From: Thinopyrum elongatum
Lineage: Eukaryota; Streptophyta; Magnoliopsida; Poales; Poaceae
Reading direction: 5' to 3'
NCBI GenBank assembly: GCA_011799875.1
Contig: CM022298.1
Coordinates: 497,219,180 to 497,283,179, forward strand
DNA: 64,000 bases
Within the stretch, counting starts at the first letter, position 1; each line of letters opens with the position of its first letter. The notes beneath the pieces are model-generated. The model did not search any database and was not told where the DNA came from. It worked only from the letters and a program-made list of their open reading frames with translations. Position numbers and translations under genes: made by a program. Of this stretch, positions 34,473 through 44,880 are shown one piece after another.

Positions 34473-35515
34473 CTAGGAACGTTGATAGAATTTCTCTTGA
34501 GATTGATTCTTTGAAAATTAAATCTATGCCACCCAAGCATGATATTAATGAATATCTGAAAGCTATTAAAATTTCTATTGATGAGTGTAAAGAAAGAACT
34601 GCTAGGATGCGTGCTAAGCGAGATTGGTTTGTAAAAGCGTGTTCTCCGATTTCTTGCGAGAATAATGATGAAGATCTTAAAGTGATTGGTATGACTCCTA
34701 TTGAATCTTTGTTTTCTAATGTAAGTCTTGATAAATATGGGACTGGAGATGAGTCAACTTTAGCTAGAAGGCGTCCCAATGATTCGGAGTTTAAAGATCT
34801 TAATGAAAAATTTGATAAAAGTGGGATTGGAGAGATCAAAACTTTAAGTAGCAATGAACCCACTCTTTTGGATTTCAAGAACTTTAATTATGATAATTGT
34901 TCTTTGATATATTGTATTTCCTTGTTGCAATCCATGTTAAATTCACCTCATGCTTATAATCAAAATAAGGCTTTTACTAAACGTATCGTTGATGCTATGA
35001 TGAAATCTTTTGAAGAAAAACTTGAGTTGGAAGTTTCTATCCCTAGAAAGCTTTATGATGAGTGGGAACCTACTATTATTATTAAAATTAAAGATTATGA
35101 GTGCCATGCTTTGTGTGATTTGGGTTTTAGCGTTTCCACGATTCCAAAAACTTTATGTGATGTGCTAGGTTTCCGTGAATTTGATTCTTCTTCTTTGAAT
35201 TTGCATCTAGCGGATTCCACTATTAAGAAACCTATGGGAAGGATTAATGATGTTATTATTGTTGCAAATAGGAATTATGTGCCCGTAGATTTCATTGTGC
35301 TTGATATAGATTGCAATCCTACATGTCCTATTATTTTTGGTAGACCTTTCCTTAGAACGATTGGTGCAATTATTGATATGAAAGAAGTAAACATTAGATT
35401 TCAATTTCCGTTAAGGAAGAGCATGGAACACTTCCCAAGAAATAAAATTAAGTTGCCATATGAATCTATTATGAGGGCTACTTATAGATTTAATACCAAA
35501 GATGACAATATCTAG
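34436..35515 (+). pseudogene. C2 gag C-terminus and aspartic protease-like domain
   Basis: This 359-codon frame follows the gag frameshift. Residues about 190-320 match Athila-type retropepsin: ELEVSIPRKLYDEW, then CDLGFSVSTIPK where an Ala is expected after LG in the active-site loop, then PIIFGRPFLRTIGAIID. The presumed catalytic Asp is present. Upstream is a SGIGEI-x-TL module (34801-34877) that also occurs in the unknown ORFs of A and E. Upstream coils (IDEYLKA, IDECKERTARMR) may belong to gag. The frame stops at 35515 in the place where RT would follow in an autonomous element. Confidence 0.82.
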
Positions 35516-37286
35516 ATCTATGTTTTATGCCTAGCTAGGGGCGTTAAACAATAGCGCTTGTTGGGAGGCAACCCAATTTTATTTTTATGTTTTTTTTGCT
35601 TTTGGTTCTATTCTTCAATAAATACACATTATTACCTCTGTAGTAATTGTGTTTTGGTGTTTTAAGTAGTGTTTGAGCCAAGTAAGACCTTTGGGATGGC
35701 TTACGGTGATAGTTAATTTGATCCTGCTGAAAAACATAAACTTTTCCGTCCCGTTGAGGAATTTTAGTAATTCTCTGAAGAGACAAAAAACTCTGAATTT
35801 TTTACAAAAGATTTATATACTAATTTTATCTGTTTTCCTAATTTTTCAGAGTTTTTAGAGTTACAGAAGTATGAGTAATATTCGGATCTTCACAAACTGT
35901 TCTGTTTTTGACAGATTCTGTTTTCTATGTGTTGTTTGCTTATTTTGATGAATCTATGGGTAGTATCGGGGGGTATGAATCATGGAGAAGTTGGAATACA
36001 GTATATATTACACCAATATAAATAAAGAATGAGTTCACAACAGTACCAAAAGTGCTGATTTACTTTCTTATACTAACGGATCTCATGAGTTTTCTATTGA
36101 GTTTTGTGTTGTGAAGTTTTCAAGTTATGGGTAAAGATTTGATGGACTATGGAATAAGGAGTGGCAATAGCCTAAGCTTGGGGATGCTCAAGGCACCCCA
36201 AGATAATATTCAAGGACAACCAAGCATCTAAGCTTGGGGATGCCCCGGATGGCATCCCCTCTTTCGTCTTCAATCCATCGGTAAATTTACTTGAGTCTAT
36301 ATTTTTATTCACCACATGATATGTGTTTTGCTTGGAGCGTCTTGTATGATATGAGTCTTTGATTTTTAGTTTGCCCCAATCATCCTTTCTGTACACACCT
36401 TTTGAGAGGGACACGCATGAATCGTGAATTTTTTAGAATACTCTATGTGCTTCACTTATATCTTTTGAGCTAGGCAGTTTGCTCTAGTGCTTCACTTATA
36501 TCTTTTTAGAGCACGGCGGTGGCTTTATTTTATAGAAATTGTAGAACTCTCATGCTTCACTTATATTATTTTGGGAGTCTCTAAACAGCATGGTAATTTG
36601 CTTAGGTTATGAATTTAGTCCTAATATGATGGACATCCAAAAGGGATATAATAAAAACTTTCATATAAAGAGCATTGAATACTATGAGAAGTTTGATTCC
36701 TTGCATATTGTTTTGAGATATAAAGATGGTGATATTAGAGTCATGCTAGTGAGTAATTGTGGATTGGGAGAAATACTTGTGTTAGAGTTTGTGATTCCCG
36801 TAGCATGCACGTATGGTGAACCGTTATGTGATGAAGTCGGAGCATGATTTATCCTTTGATTGTCTTCCTTATGAGTGGCGGTCGGAGACAAGCGATGGTC
36901 TTTTCCTACCAATCTATCCCCCTAGGAGTATGCGTGTAGTACTTTGTTTTGATGACTAATAATTTTTTTCAATAAGTATGTGAGTTGTTTATGACTAATG
37001 TTGAGTCCATGGATTATACGCACTCTCACCCTTCCACCATTGCTAGCCTCTCTAGTACCGCGCAACTTTCGCCGGTGCATTAAACCCACCATATACCTTC
37101 CTCAAAACAGCCACCATACCTACTTATTATGGCATTTCCACAGCCATTCCGAGATATATTGACATGCAACTTCCACCGTTCCATTTATTATGACATGCTT
37201 TATCATTGTCATACTGCTTTGCATGATCATGTACTTGGCATAGTATTTGTGGCAAAGCCACCGTTCATATTTTTTATACATGTCAC
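35516..37286 (+). other. C2 3' non-coding region with conserved motifs
   Basis: Contains no credible gene. In order it has a stem-loop motif with TTGGG/CCCAA arms (35554-35575), two AAGCTTGGGGATGC copies (36174-36187 and 36230-36243), a 24-base hairpin (36236-36259), and three TTCACTTATAT motifs (about 36449, 36489 and 36554). Equivalent modules occur in D, E and F. D inserted after 37286; the left TSD is GTCAC. Confidence 0.7.
36236..36259 (+). other. Conserved hairpin, C2 copy
   Basis: GGGGATGCC, loop CCGGAT, GGCATCCCC: a perfect 9-bp stem. Homologous hairpins are at 57644-57667, 44146-44169 and 51458-51481. Confidence 0.75.
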
Positions 37287-38822
37287 TGATACGTCTCCGT
37301 CGTATCTATAATTTTTTATTGTTTCATGCCAATATTCTACAACTTTCATATACTTTTGGCAACTTTTTACACTATTTTTGGGACTAACATATTGATCCAA
37401 TGCCCAGTGCCAGTTCCTGTTTGTTGCATGTTTTTTGTTTCGCAGAATATCCATACCAAATGAAGTCCAAACGCGATAAAAACTTACAGAGATTTTTTTT
37501 TGGAATATATGTGATTTTTGAGAATTGGAATCAACGCGAGACGATGCCCGAGGGTCCCATAAGCCCTGGAGGCGCGCCCCCTACCCAGGGCGCGGCCAGG
37601 AGGATTGTGGCCACCCCATAAGGCGGTTGGTGCCCTTCTTTCGCCGCAAGAAAGCTAATATCCGGATAAAAATCGTGTTAAATTTCAGCCCAATCGAAGT
37701 TACGGATCTCCGGGAATTTAAGAAACGGTGAAAGGCCAGAATCTGGGAGTGCAGAAACAGAAGGAAACAGAGAGAGAGATCCAATCTCGGAGGGGCTCCC
37801 ACCCCTCCGCCGCCATGGAGGCCAAGGACCAGAGGGTAAACCCTCCTCCCATCTAGGGGGGAGGCCAAGGAAGAAGAAGGAGGAGGGGGGCTCTCTCCCC
37901 CTCTCTCCCGGTGGCGCCGGAACGTCGCCGGGGCAATCATCGTGTGACGGCGATCTACACCAACACCTCCGTCATCTTCCCCAACATCTTCATCACCTTC
38001 CCCCATCTATATTCAGCGGTCCACTCTCCCGCAACCCGCTGTACCCTCTACTTGAACATGGTGCTTTATGCTTCATATTATTATCCAATGATGTGTTGCC
38101 ATCCTATGATGTCTGAGTAGATTTTTGTTGTCCTATCGGTGATTGGTGAATTGCTATGGTTGGTTTAATTTGCTTGTGGTTATGTTGCTATCCTTTGGTG
38201 CCCATCATATGAGCATGCGTGTGGATCACACCATAGGGTTAGTTTTATGTTGATAGGACTATGTATTGGAGGGCAAGGTTGACAGCAGCTTCAGCCTCGC
38301 ATAGAAATTGATGCATACGGGATTGAAAGGGGACCAATATATCTTAATGCTATGGTTGGGTTTTACCTTAATGAACGTTAGTAGTTGCGGATGCTTGCTA
38401 ATAGTTCCAATCATAAGTGCATAGAATTCCAAGTAAGGGATGAAATGCTAGTAGTGGCCTCTCTCACATAAAACTTGCTATCGGTCTAGTAACGTAGTCA
38501 ATTGCTTAGGGACAATTCCGCAACTCCTACCACCACTTTTCCACACTCGCTACACTAACTTAATTGTTTCTTTATCTAAAAAGCCCCTAGTTTTTATTTA
38601 CGTGCTCTTTATTATCTTGCAAACTTATCCTATCACACCTACAAAGTACTTCTAGTTTCATACTTGTTCTAGGTAAAGCGAACGTTAAGCGTGCGTAGAG
38701 TTGTATCTGTGGTCGATAGAACTTGAAGGGAATATAAATTCTACCTTTAGCTCCTCATTGGGTTCGACACTCTTATTTATCGAGAAAGGCTACAGCTGAT
38801 CCCCTATACTTGTGGGTTATCA
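37287..38822 (+). repeat. D 5' LTR (1,536 bp)
   Basis: Starts TGATACGTCTCCGTCG and ends ACTTGTGGGTTATCA, followed by the primer site. It ends like the LTRs of B and I but differs in most of its body. Confidence 0.88.
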
Positions 38823-38833
38823 AGACCTTTTTC

Positions 38834-38851
38834 TGGCGATGTTGCCGGGGA
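38834..38851 (+). promoter_or_regulatory. Primer-binding site of D (tRNA-Asp type, two mismatches)
   Basis: TGGCGATGTTGCCGGGGA differs from the perfect tRNA-Asp complement at two adjacent positions. It lies 11 bases after the LTR end. Confidence 0.75.
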
Positions 38852-38960
38852 GCAATAGCGTGGGGTGAATATTCTTGTGTGTGCTTCTTTGCTTTATCAC
38901 TAAGTAGATTTTATTTGCTGTTCTAAGTTGTTCTCTATCTTTAGATTATCGATATGGAAC

Positions 38961-40298
38961 ATGAAATACCAAAAAAAATTAGGTGTACTTGCTACTCATA
39001 GAGATGGGGAACCTCCTAAAACCCTCGATGCTCGTTATGTGGAAAATATTATGCACTACTTTGATAATCCTGAGAAAACCCCATTCAACTTGATAATGGG
39101 AGATACGTTGGATCAACGTGAATACTTTAGGGATTATCGCTTGAATCAAAAAGGGAAACTGTTATGGGATCAAATTCATATGTTGCATTGGTATGCTTGG
39201 TATTTATGCTTGAGATATGATTATACTTGTTGCTCTAGGATGAAGGCTCCACACCTTCCCTTTTCATGTAAATTTAATGATAATGAAACCTTGGCTTCTT
39301 ATGCTAATGGTATATATGATTACTATGATGTGGAACGAATAGAAGAATTTGTTGCTTTTAAGGGTGCGTATGAAATTGAATCTTTGTTTGAAAAGTGTGA
39401 AAATCTTGATGATGCTGTTTACAGACCTGAAAATTATGCTATACTTAAATATTGCTATGAGAATTTTGAATATAATGCCGATATTGGTGATTTTATTGAG
39501 AAAGTCTCCGCTGTCCAAGAAGAGACTAATATTTTGCAGGAATCTATGGAAAAAGAAATTGATGACACTGTGAGCTCATTAGATGAAAAAGATGAGGAGG
39601 AGAGCGAAGAACAAAAGGAGGAAGAGGGGATTGATCACCTGTGCCCACATTCTAATGAGAGTAACTCTTTATCCCATACATTGTTTAATTTCCCTTCGTG
39701 CTTACCGAAGGATGATTGCTATGATAATTGCTATGATCCCTTGGATTCGTTTGAAATATCCCTTTTTGATGAAATTGATGCTTGCTATGTTTGTGGCCAT
39801 GATGCCAATATGAATTATGCTTATGAAGATGAACTTGCTATAGTTCCTTATGTTAAGAATGAAATTGTTGCTATTGCACCCACACATGATAGTCCTATTA
39901 TCTTTTTGAATTCTCCCAACTACACTATATCAGAGAAGTTTGCGCTTATTAAGGATTATATTGATGGGTTGCCTTTTACCATTACACATGATGATTTTGA
40001 TAGATATAATATGCATGTGCTTGCTGCTCCTACTTGCAATTATTATGAGAGAGGAACTACATCTCCACCTCTCTATGTTTCCAATATGATAAAATTGCAA
40101 GAAGCTGTTTATGCTATGTATCGGCCTTTACTATGTGTGAATGAATTGTTCTTTTATGACATGCCGATGCATAGGAAGAGAGTTAGACTTCGTTGTTGCA
40201 TGATATATGTTACTTTCTGCTCGCTACTAAATCACAAATCATTGTTAATTAAAATTGGCTCTGATATACCTTGGGATCCGGGTGGATCCATTACTTGA
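38961..40298 (+). CDS. ORF of unknown function, element D (best-preserved member)
   Basis: I do not recognise the protein. The frame is open to 40298. The first in-frame ATG is at 38961; an ATG at 38954 is out of frame because of an A-run at 38971-38978, so the original start may be 38954 with one base gained. The N-terminal two fifths (RLNQKGKLLW, TCCSR, FNDNETLASY, EEFVAFKGAYE, LKYCYENFEYN) match A. Then comes an acidic, probably disordered segment rich in Glu and Lys (near residue 210). The C-terminus carries YYERG and DMPMHRKRVRLR, shared with A, E and F. It has no zinc knuckle, protease, RT or integrase motif. Its place right after the primer site is where gag normally sits. A role in RNA packaging is only a guess. 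Confidence 0.65.
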   Translation: MKYQKKLGVLATHRDGEPPKTLDARYVENIMHYFDNPEKTPFNLIMGDTLDQREYFRDYRLNQKGKLLWDQIHMLHWYAWYLCLRYDYTCCSRMKAPHLPFSCKFNDNETLASYANGIYDYYDVERIEEFVAFKGAYEIESLFEKCENLDDAVYRPENYAILKYCYENFEYNADIGDFIEKVSAVQEETNILQESMEKEIDDTVSSLDEKDEEESEEQKEEEGIDHLCPHSNESNSLSHTLFNFPSCLPKDDCYDNCYDPLDSFEISLFDEIDACYVCGHDANMNYAYEDELAIVPYVKNEIVAIAPTHDSPIIFLNSPNYTISEKFALIKDYIDGLPFTITHDDFDRYNMHVLAAPTCNYYERGTTSPPLYVSNMIKLQEAVYAMYRPLLCVNELFFYDMPMHRKRVRLRCCMIYVTFCSLLNHKSLLIKIGSDIPWDPGGSIT

Positions 40299-41307
40299 GC
40301 ACTATATGCCTAGCTTAATGGCTTTAAAGAAAGTGCTGCCAGGGAGACAACCCAGAAGTTTTAGAGAGTCATTTATTTCTGTTGAGTGCTTTTAAAAAGT
40401 TTATAAACAAAAAAATAAAATGGAGAACCTAAATTTTTTCAAAAAGAAAAGTGAAAGTAAGAAGGACGAGCACCATTGAAGTGGGGGAGCTCCTTGAACT
40501 TTGTTCATGCCCATGGAAACTTTGCAAATCTTGAATTAGAGAAACTTTTCAACAAAAATAGTTATCCCCTTATACAAATCCATTGTATTAAAAAAATAAT
40601 GTGCCAAGATTTGCCTTTAGGATGATTTGGTTGCTTGTTTGTTATGTGCACTGGAAAAACAGAAAATTTGGCTGTAGCGCGTGAATTTACATTTTTTACT
40701 GGAATGTCAAAAACTTCTAAAACTTTTTGCACAGTATTTCTATACAAATTTTTTCATTTGTACTAATTTTTCAGAATTTTTAGAGTTACATAAGTATGGT
40801 AAATGTTCAGGTTGCTACAGACTGTCCTGTTTAAGACAGATTCTGTTTTTGATGCATTGTTTTGCTTGTTTTGATGAAACACCAATTGTATCGGTGGTAT
40901 AAGCCATAGAGAAGTTATAATACAGTAGCTAAAATGCAAAAATAAAATGTGAATGGGTTTGCAACAGTACTTGAAGTGGTTATTTACTTTATTATACTAA
41001 CGGATCTCACGAGGGTTTTGTTAAGTTTTGTGTGATTGAAGTTTTCAAGTTTTGGGTGAGATCACGATGGATGAAGGAATAAGGAGTGGCAAGAGCCTAA
41101 GCTTGGGGATGCCCGAGGCACCCCAAGGTAATATTCAAGGACTCCCAAGCAACTAAGCTTGGGTATGTCCCGGAAGGCATCCCCTCTTTCTTCTAACGAT
41201 CATCGGTAATTTTACTTGGAGCTATATTTTTATTCGTCACATGATATGCGTAAATCTTGGAGCGTCGTGTGCTTTTTAATTTTCTTTTAATAATGCACCA
41301 TGCTGGT
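40299..41307 (+). other. D 3' non-coding region, first part
   Basis: No gene. It begins with a degenerate form of the post-ORF motif (GGGAGACAACCCAGAAG, 40341-40357). It carries AAGCTTGGGGATGC at 41099-41112 and an imperfect copy of the hairpin at 41161-41183. The last bases, CTGGT, are E's left TSD. Confidence 0.65.
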
Positions 41308-41832
41308 TGATACGTCTCCAATGTATTTATAATTTATGAAGTATTCATGCCATGTTTACAATAATTTTACATGGTTTTGGTATGATTTGCATGGAACTAA
41401 CCCGGACTGACGCTGTTTTCAGCAGAACTACCGTGGTGTTGTTTTTTGTGCAGAAATGAAAGTTCTCCAAATGAGTTGAAACTTTTTGATGATTTTTTTG
41501 GGACAAAATAGATCCCCGAAGCTTCGTGGGAGGGCCAAAAGAGCCACGAGGAGGGCACAACCCACCACGGCGCGCCAGAGGTGAATGGCTTGCCCCTGTG
41601 GGTTTGTGCTCACCTCAAGGCCCATCTTAGCGTCATTCCAACGCTGAAAAATCCTATAAATAGAGAAACCATAAAAAATAACCCTAGATCAGAAGTTCCA
41701 CCGCCGCAAGCCTCTGTAGCCATGTAAAACCAATCTAGACCCCGTTCCAGCACTCCGCCGGAGGGGGAAATCATCACCGGTGGCAATCTTCATCATCCCG
41801 GCGGCCACCATGAAGAGGAGGGAGTAGTCCAC
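41308..41832 (+). repeat. E 5' LTR, first part
   Basis: Starts TGATACGTCTCCAATG, matches 60293-60817 and ends in TCCAC, the TSD of F. The LTR continues at 54792. Confidence 0.92.
41655..41662 (+). promoter_or_regulatory. TATA box in E 5' LTR
   Basis: TATAAATA in the context TCCTATAAATAGAG, repeated in the 3' LTR at 60638-60645. F is inserted about 170 bp downstream, so any transcript from here would now read into F antisense. Confidence 0.5.
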
Positions 41833-43138
41833 TGATGTCTACTACACAACTTGTTCTTGTAGACTCGTGTTGGGCCTCCAAGCATAGAGTTTTGTAGGAC
41901 AGTAGCAAATTTTCCGCAAGTGGATGACCTAATGTTTATCAATCCATGGGAGGCGTAGGATGAAGATGGTCTCTCTCAAACAACCCTGCAACCAAATAAT
42001 AAAAAGTCTCTTGTGTCCCCAACACACCCAATACAATGGCAAATTGTATAGGTGCACTAGTTCAGCGAAGAGATGGTGATAAAAGTGTAATATGGATGGT
42101 AGAAATATATTTTTGTAATCTGAAAATAAAAAAATAGCAAGGTAGCAATTGGTAAAACAGAGCACAAATGGTATTGCAAAGCTTGAAAATGAGGCCTAGG
42201 GTCCGTACTTTTGCTAGTGCAATCTCTCAACAATGCTAATCTAATTGGATCATATAACCATCCCTCAACGTGTGATGAAGAATCACTCCAAAGTTCTTAT
42301 CTAGCGTAGAACATAAGAAGAAATTGTTTGTAGGGTACGAAACCACCTCAAAGCTATTCATTCCGATCAATCTATCCTAGAGTTCATACTAAAATAACAC
42401 CAAGCTATTCTTTCCGATTGATCTAACCAATAGTTCATACTAAAATAACACCATATGATACACATCAACCAACTCTAATGTCACCTAGATACTCCAATGT
42501 CACCGCGAGTATCCGTGAGTTGATTATACGATATGCATCAAACAATTTCAGATTCATAATACTCAATCCAACACAAAGAACCTCAAAGAGTGCCCCAAGA
42601 TTTCTACCGGAGAAACAAAAGACGAGAACGTGCATCAACCCCTATGCATAGATTACCCCAATGTCACCTCGGGAATCCGCGAGTTGAGTGCCAAAACATA
42701 TATCAAGTGAATCAATATAATACCCCATTGTCACCACGGGTGTTCATATGCAAGACATATATCAAATGCTCTCAAATCCATAAAAATATTCAATTCGATA
42801 AGAACGAAATCTCAAAGGGAAAACTCAATTCATCACAACAAGATAGAGAGGGGAAAACACCATATGATCCAACTATATTAACAAAGCCCGCGATACATCA
42901 AGATCGTGCCATCTCAAGAACATGAGAGAGAGAGAGAGAGAGAGAGATTAAACACATAGCTACTGGTACAAACCCTCAGCCCCGAGGGTGGACTACTCCC
43001 TCCTCATCATGGTGGCCGTCGGGATGATGAAGATGGCCACCGGTGATGATTTCCCCCTTCGGCGGAGTGCCGGAACGGGGTCTAGATTGGTTTTTCGTGG
43101 CTACAGAGGCTTGCGGCGGTGGAACTTGTGATCTACGG
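41833..43138 (-). repeat. F outer 3' LTR, truncated
   Basis: Matches 45770-47062, beginning TGATGTCTACTACAC on the plus strand. It stops at ATCT (43131-43134), where sequence switches to the interior of H. The missing part holds the LTR start and promoter. Confidence 0.88.
42924..42947. repeat. (GA)n microsatellite in F LTR
   Basis: A run of GA dinucleotides also present, with different lengths, near 46858-46873 and 54170-54188 in the other F LTRs. Confidence 0.8.
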
Positions 43139-43921
43139 TCAATAACCAATAGCAGAACCTGGATGCTCATACTGGCTCCTACATATTCTACGAAGATCTT
43201 TATCGGTCAAACCGCATAACAACATACGTTATTCCCTTTGTCATCGGTATGTTACTTGCCCGAGATTCGATCGTCGGTATCATCATACCTAGTTCAATCT
43301 CGTTACTGGCAAGTCTCTTTACTCGTTCTATAATGCATCATCCCGTAACTAACTCATTAGTCACATTGCTTACAAGGCTTATAGTGATGTGCATTACCAA
43401 GAGGGCCCAGAGATACCTCTCCGATACACGGAGTGACAAATCCTAATCTCGATCTATACCAACCCAACAAACACCATCGAAGACACCTGTAGAGCATCTT
43501 TATAATCACCCAGTTACGTTGCGACGTTTGATAGCACACAAAGTGTTCCTCCGGTATTCGGGAGTTGCATAATCTCATAGTCAGAGGAATATATATAAGC
43601 CATGAAGAAAGCAATAGCAATAAAACTTAACGATCATTATGCTAAGCTAACGGATGGGTCTTGTCCATCACATCATTCTCCTAATGATGTGATCCCGTTC
43701 ATCAAATGACAACACATGTCTATGGTTAGGAAACTTAACCATCTTTGATTAACGAGCTAGTCAAGTAGAGGCATACTAGGGACACTTTGTTTTGTCTATG
43801 TATTCACACATGTATCAAGTTTCCGGTTAATACAATTCTAGCATGAATAATAAACATTTATCATGATATAAGGAAATATAAATAACAACTTTATTATTGC
43901 CTCTAGGGCATATTTCCTTCA
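43139..43921 (-). mobile_element. Truncated duplicate of solo LTR H
   Basis: Near-identical to 50452-51233 at an offset of 7,312-7,313 bp. Its left part was lost in the deletion that joined it to the outer F LTR at an ATCT microhomology. Confidence 0.9.
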
Positions 43922-44145
43922 CGATAAACTTTCTGTTTTGAAACAGCAACTCATATACTTGCAAAATAAGCATGGAAAAGGCTATACTTGACATTTTTAT
44001 TGAAATAAAAGGTGAAAAACATTAATATAAATAGCAGCAAGCAAATACAAATAAAATAAAATGACGCTCCAAGCAAAACAGATATCATGTGACGAATAAA
44101 ATTATAGCTCCAAGTGAGGTTACCAATAATGTCGGAGACGAAAGA

Positions 44146-44169
44146 GGGGATGCCTTCAGGGGCATCCCC
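44146..44169 (-). other. Conserved hairpin, F left copy
   Basis: Element-sense GGGGATGCC, loop CCTGAA, GGCATCCCC; a perfect 9-bp stem. The duplicate is at 51458-51481. Confidence 0.75.
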
Positions 44170-44810
44170 AAGCCTAGTTGCTTGGATCTTCCTTGAATAT
44201 TACCTTGGGGGTGCCTTGGGCATACCCAAGCTTAGGGTCTTGTCACTCCTTATTCTCCTCATATCGATATCTCACACAAAACTTGAAAACTTCAATCACA
44301 CAAAACTTAACGGAACTTCGTGAGATGGGTTAGTATGATAAAGACAAATCATTCACTTTGGTACTGTCAAGATAAGATTCATAATTGTTCTCACACAATG
44401 CCTACTATACTCTACAATTTCCACAATTTATAGTAAGCAATATAAGCCATAGAAACCATAAAACAAGCAAACTATGCATTGAAAAACAGAATCTGTCAAA
44501 AACAGAACAGTACGTAAAGATCTGAATTAAGGTCATACTTCTGTAACTCCAAAAATTCTGAAAAATTAGGAAAACGTAGAAAATTTGTATACTCATTAAC
44601 TGTAAAAAAAATCAGAATTTTTCCAAGTTCCAGTAAAATACATGAATTTCTGCACTGGACGCAAAAGTTTCTGTTTTTGCATAGAATCAATTCAACTATC
44701 ATCCACACTATCCCAAAGGCTTTACTTGGCACTTTATTGAAACAAAAGCTATAAAACAAGATCACTACAGTAGCCTAACCATGTGAACACATAAAAACAG
44801 TAGGTAAAAG

Positions 44811-44836
44811 TGTTGGGTTGTCTCCCAACAAGCGCT
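44811..44836 (-). other. Post-ORF hairpin, F left copy
   Basis: In element sense, GCGCTTGTTGGGAGACAACCC, with TGTTGGG able to pair with CCCAACA around an AGACAA loop. It lies about 45-70 bases after the ORF stop. The duplicate is at 52123-52148. Confidence 0.65.
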
Positions 44837-44880
44837 TTTCTTTAATGCCCTTTAGCTAGTCATGATGATTTCAATGATGC

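Larger units (their letters stand above)
27552..37286 (+). mobile_element. C2: non-autonomous Gypsy element with gag and protease only
   Basis: It has a 5' LTR (split by solo LTR G2), a tRNA-Asp-type primer site, gag, a protease-like region, then 3' non-coding DNA until D interrupts at 37286. RT, RNase H and integrase are absent between the protease (stop at 35515) and the 3' non-coding signature that follows at once, so pol was lost before insertion rather than hidden by D. The left TSD is ACTTG (27547-27551). The right end lies beyond the window. Confidence 0.88.
37287..41307 (+). mobile_element. D: pol-less Gypsy element, left part
   Basis: 5' LTR (37287-38822), primer site, an ORF of unknown function (to 40298) and the start of a 3' non-coding region. 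It is interrupted at 41307 by E and resumes at 63416. The left TSD is GTCAC (37282-37286), inside C2. No gag or pol is seen. The 3' LTR lies beyond the window. Confidence 0.87.

Noticed and set aside
36236..36259. GC-rich hairpins as bacterial-type terminators
   Set aside because: No U-run follows and the sequence is a plant nuclear repeat; such terminators do not apply here.
41308..43138. Apparent inverted repeat (palindrome-like) of two LTR pieces
   Set aside because: Explained by insertion of F in reverse orientation into the E 5' LTR, with TSD TCCAC on both sides.
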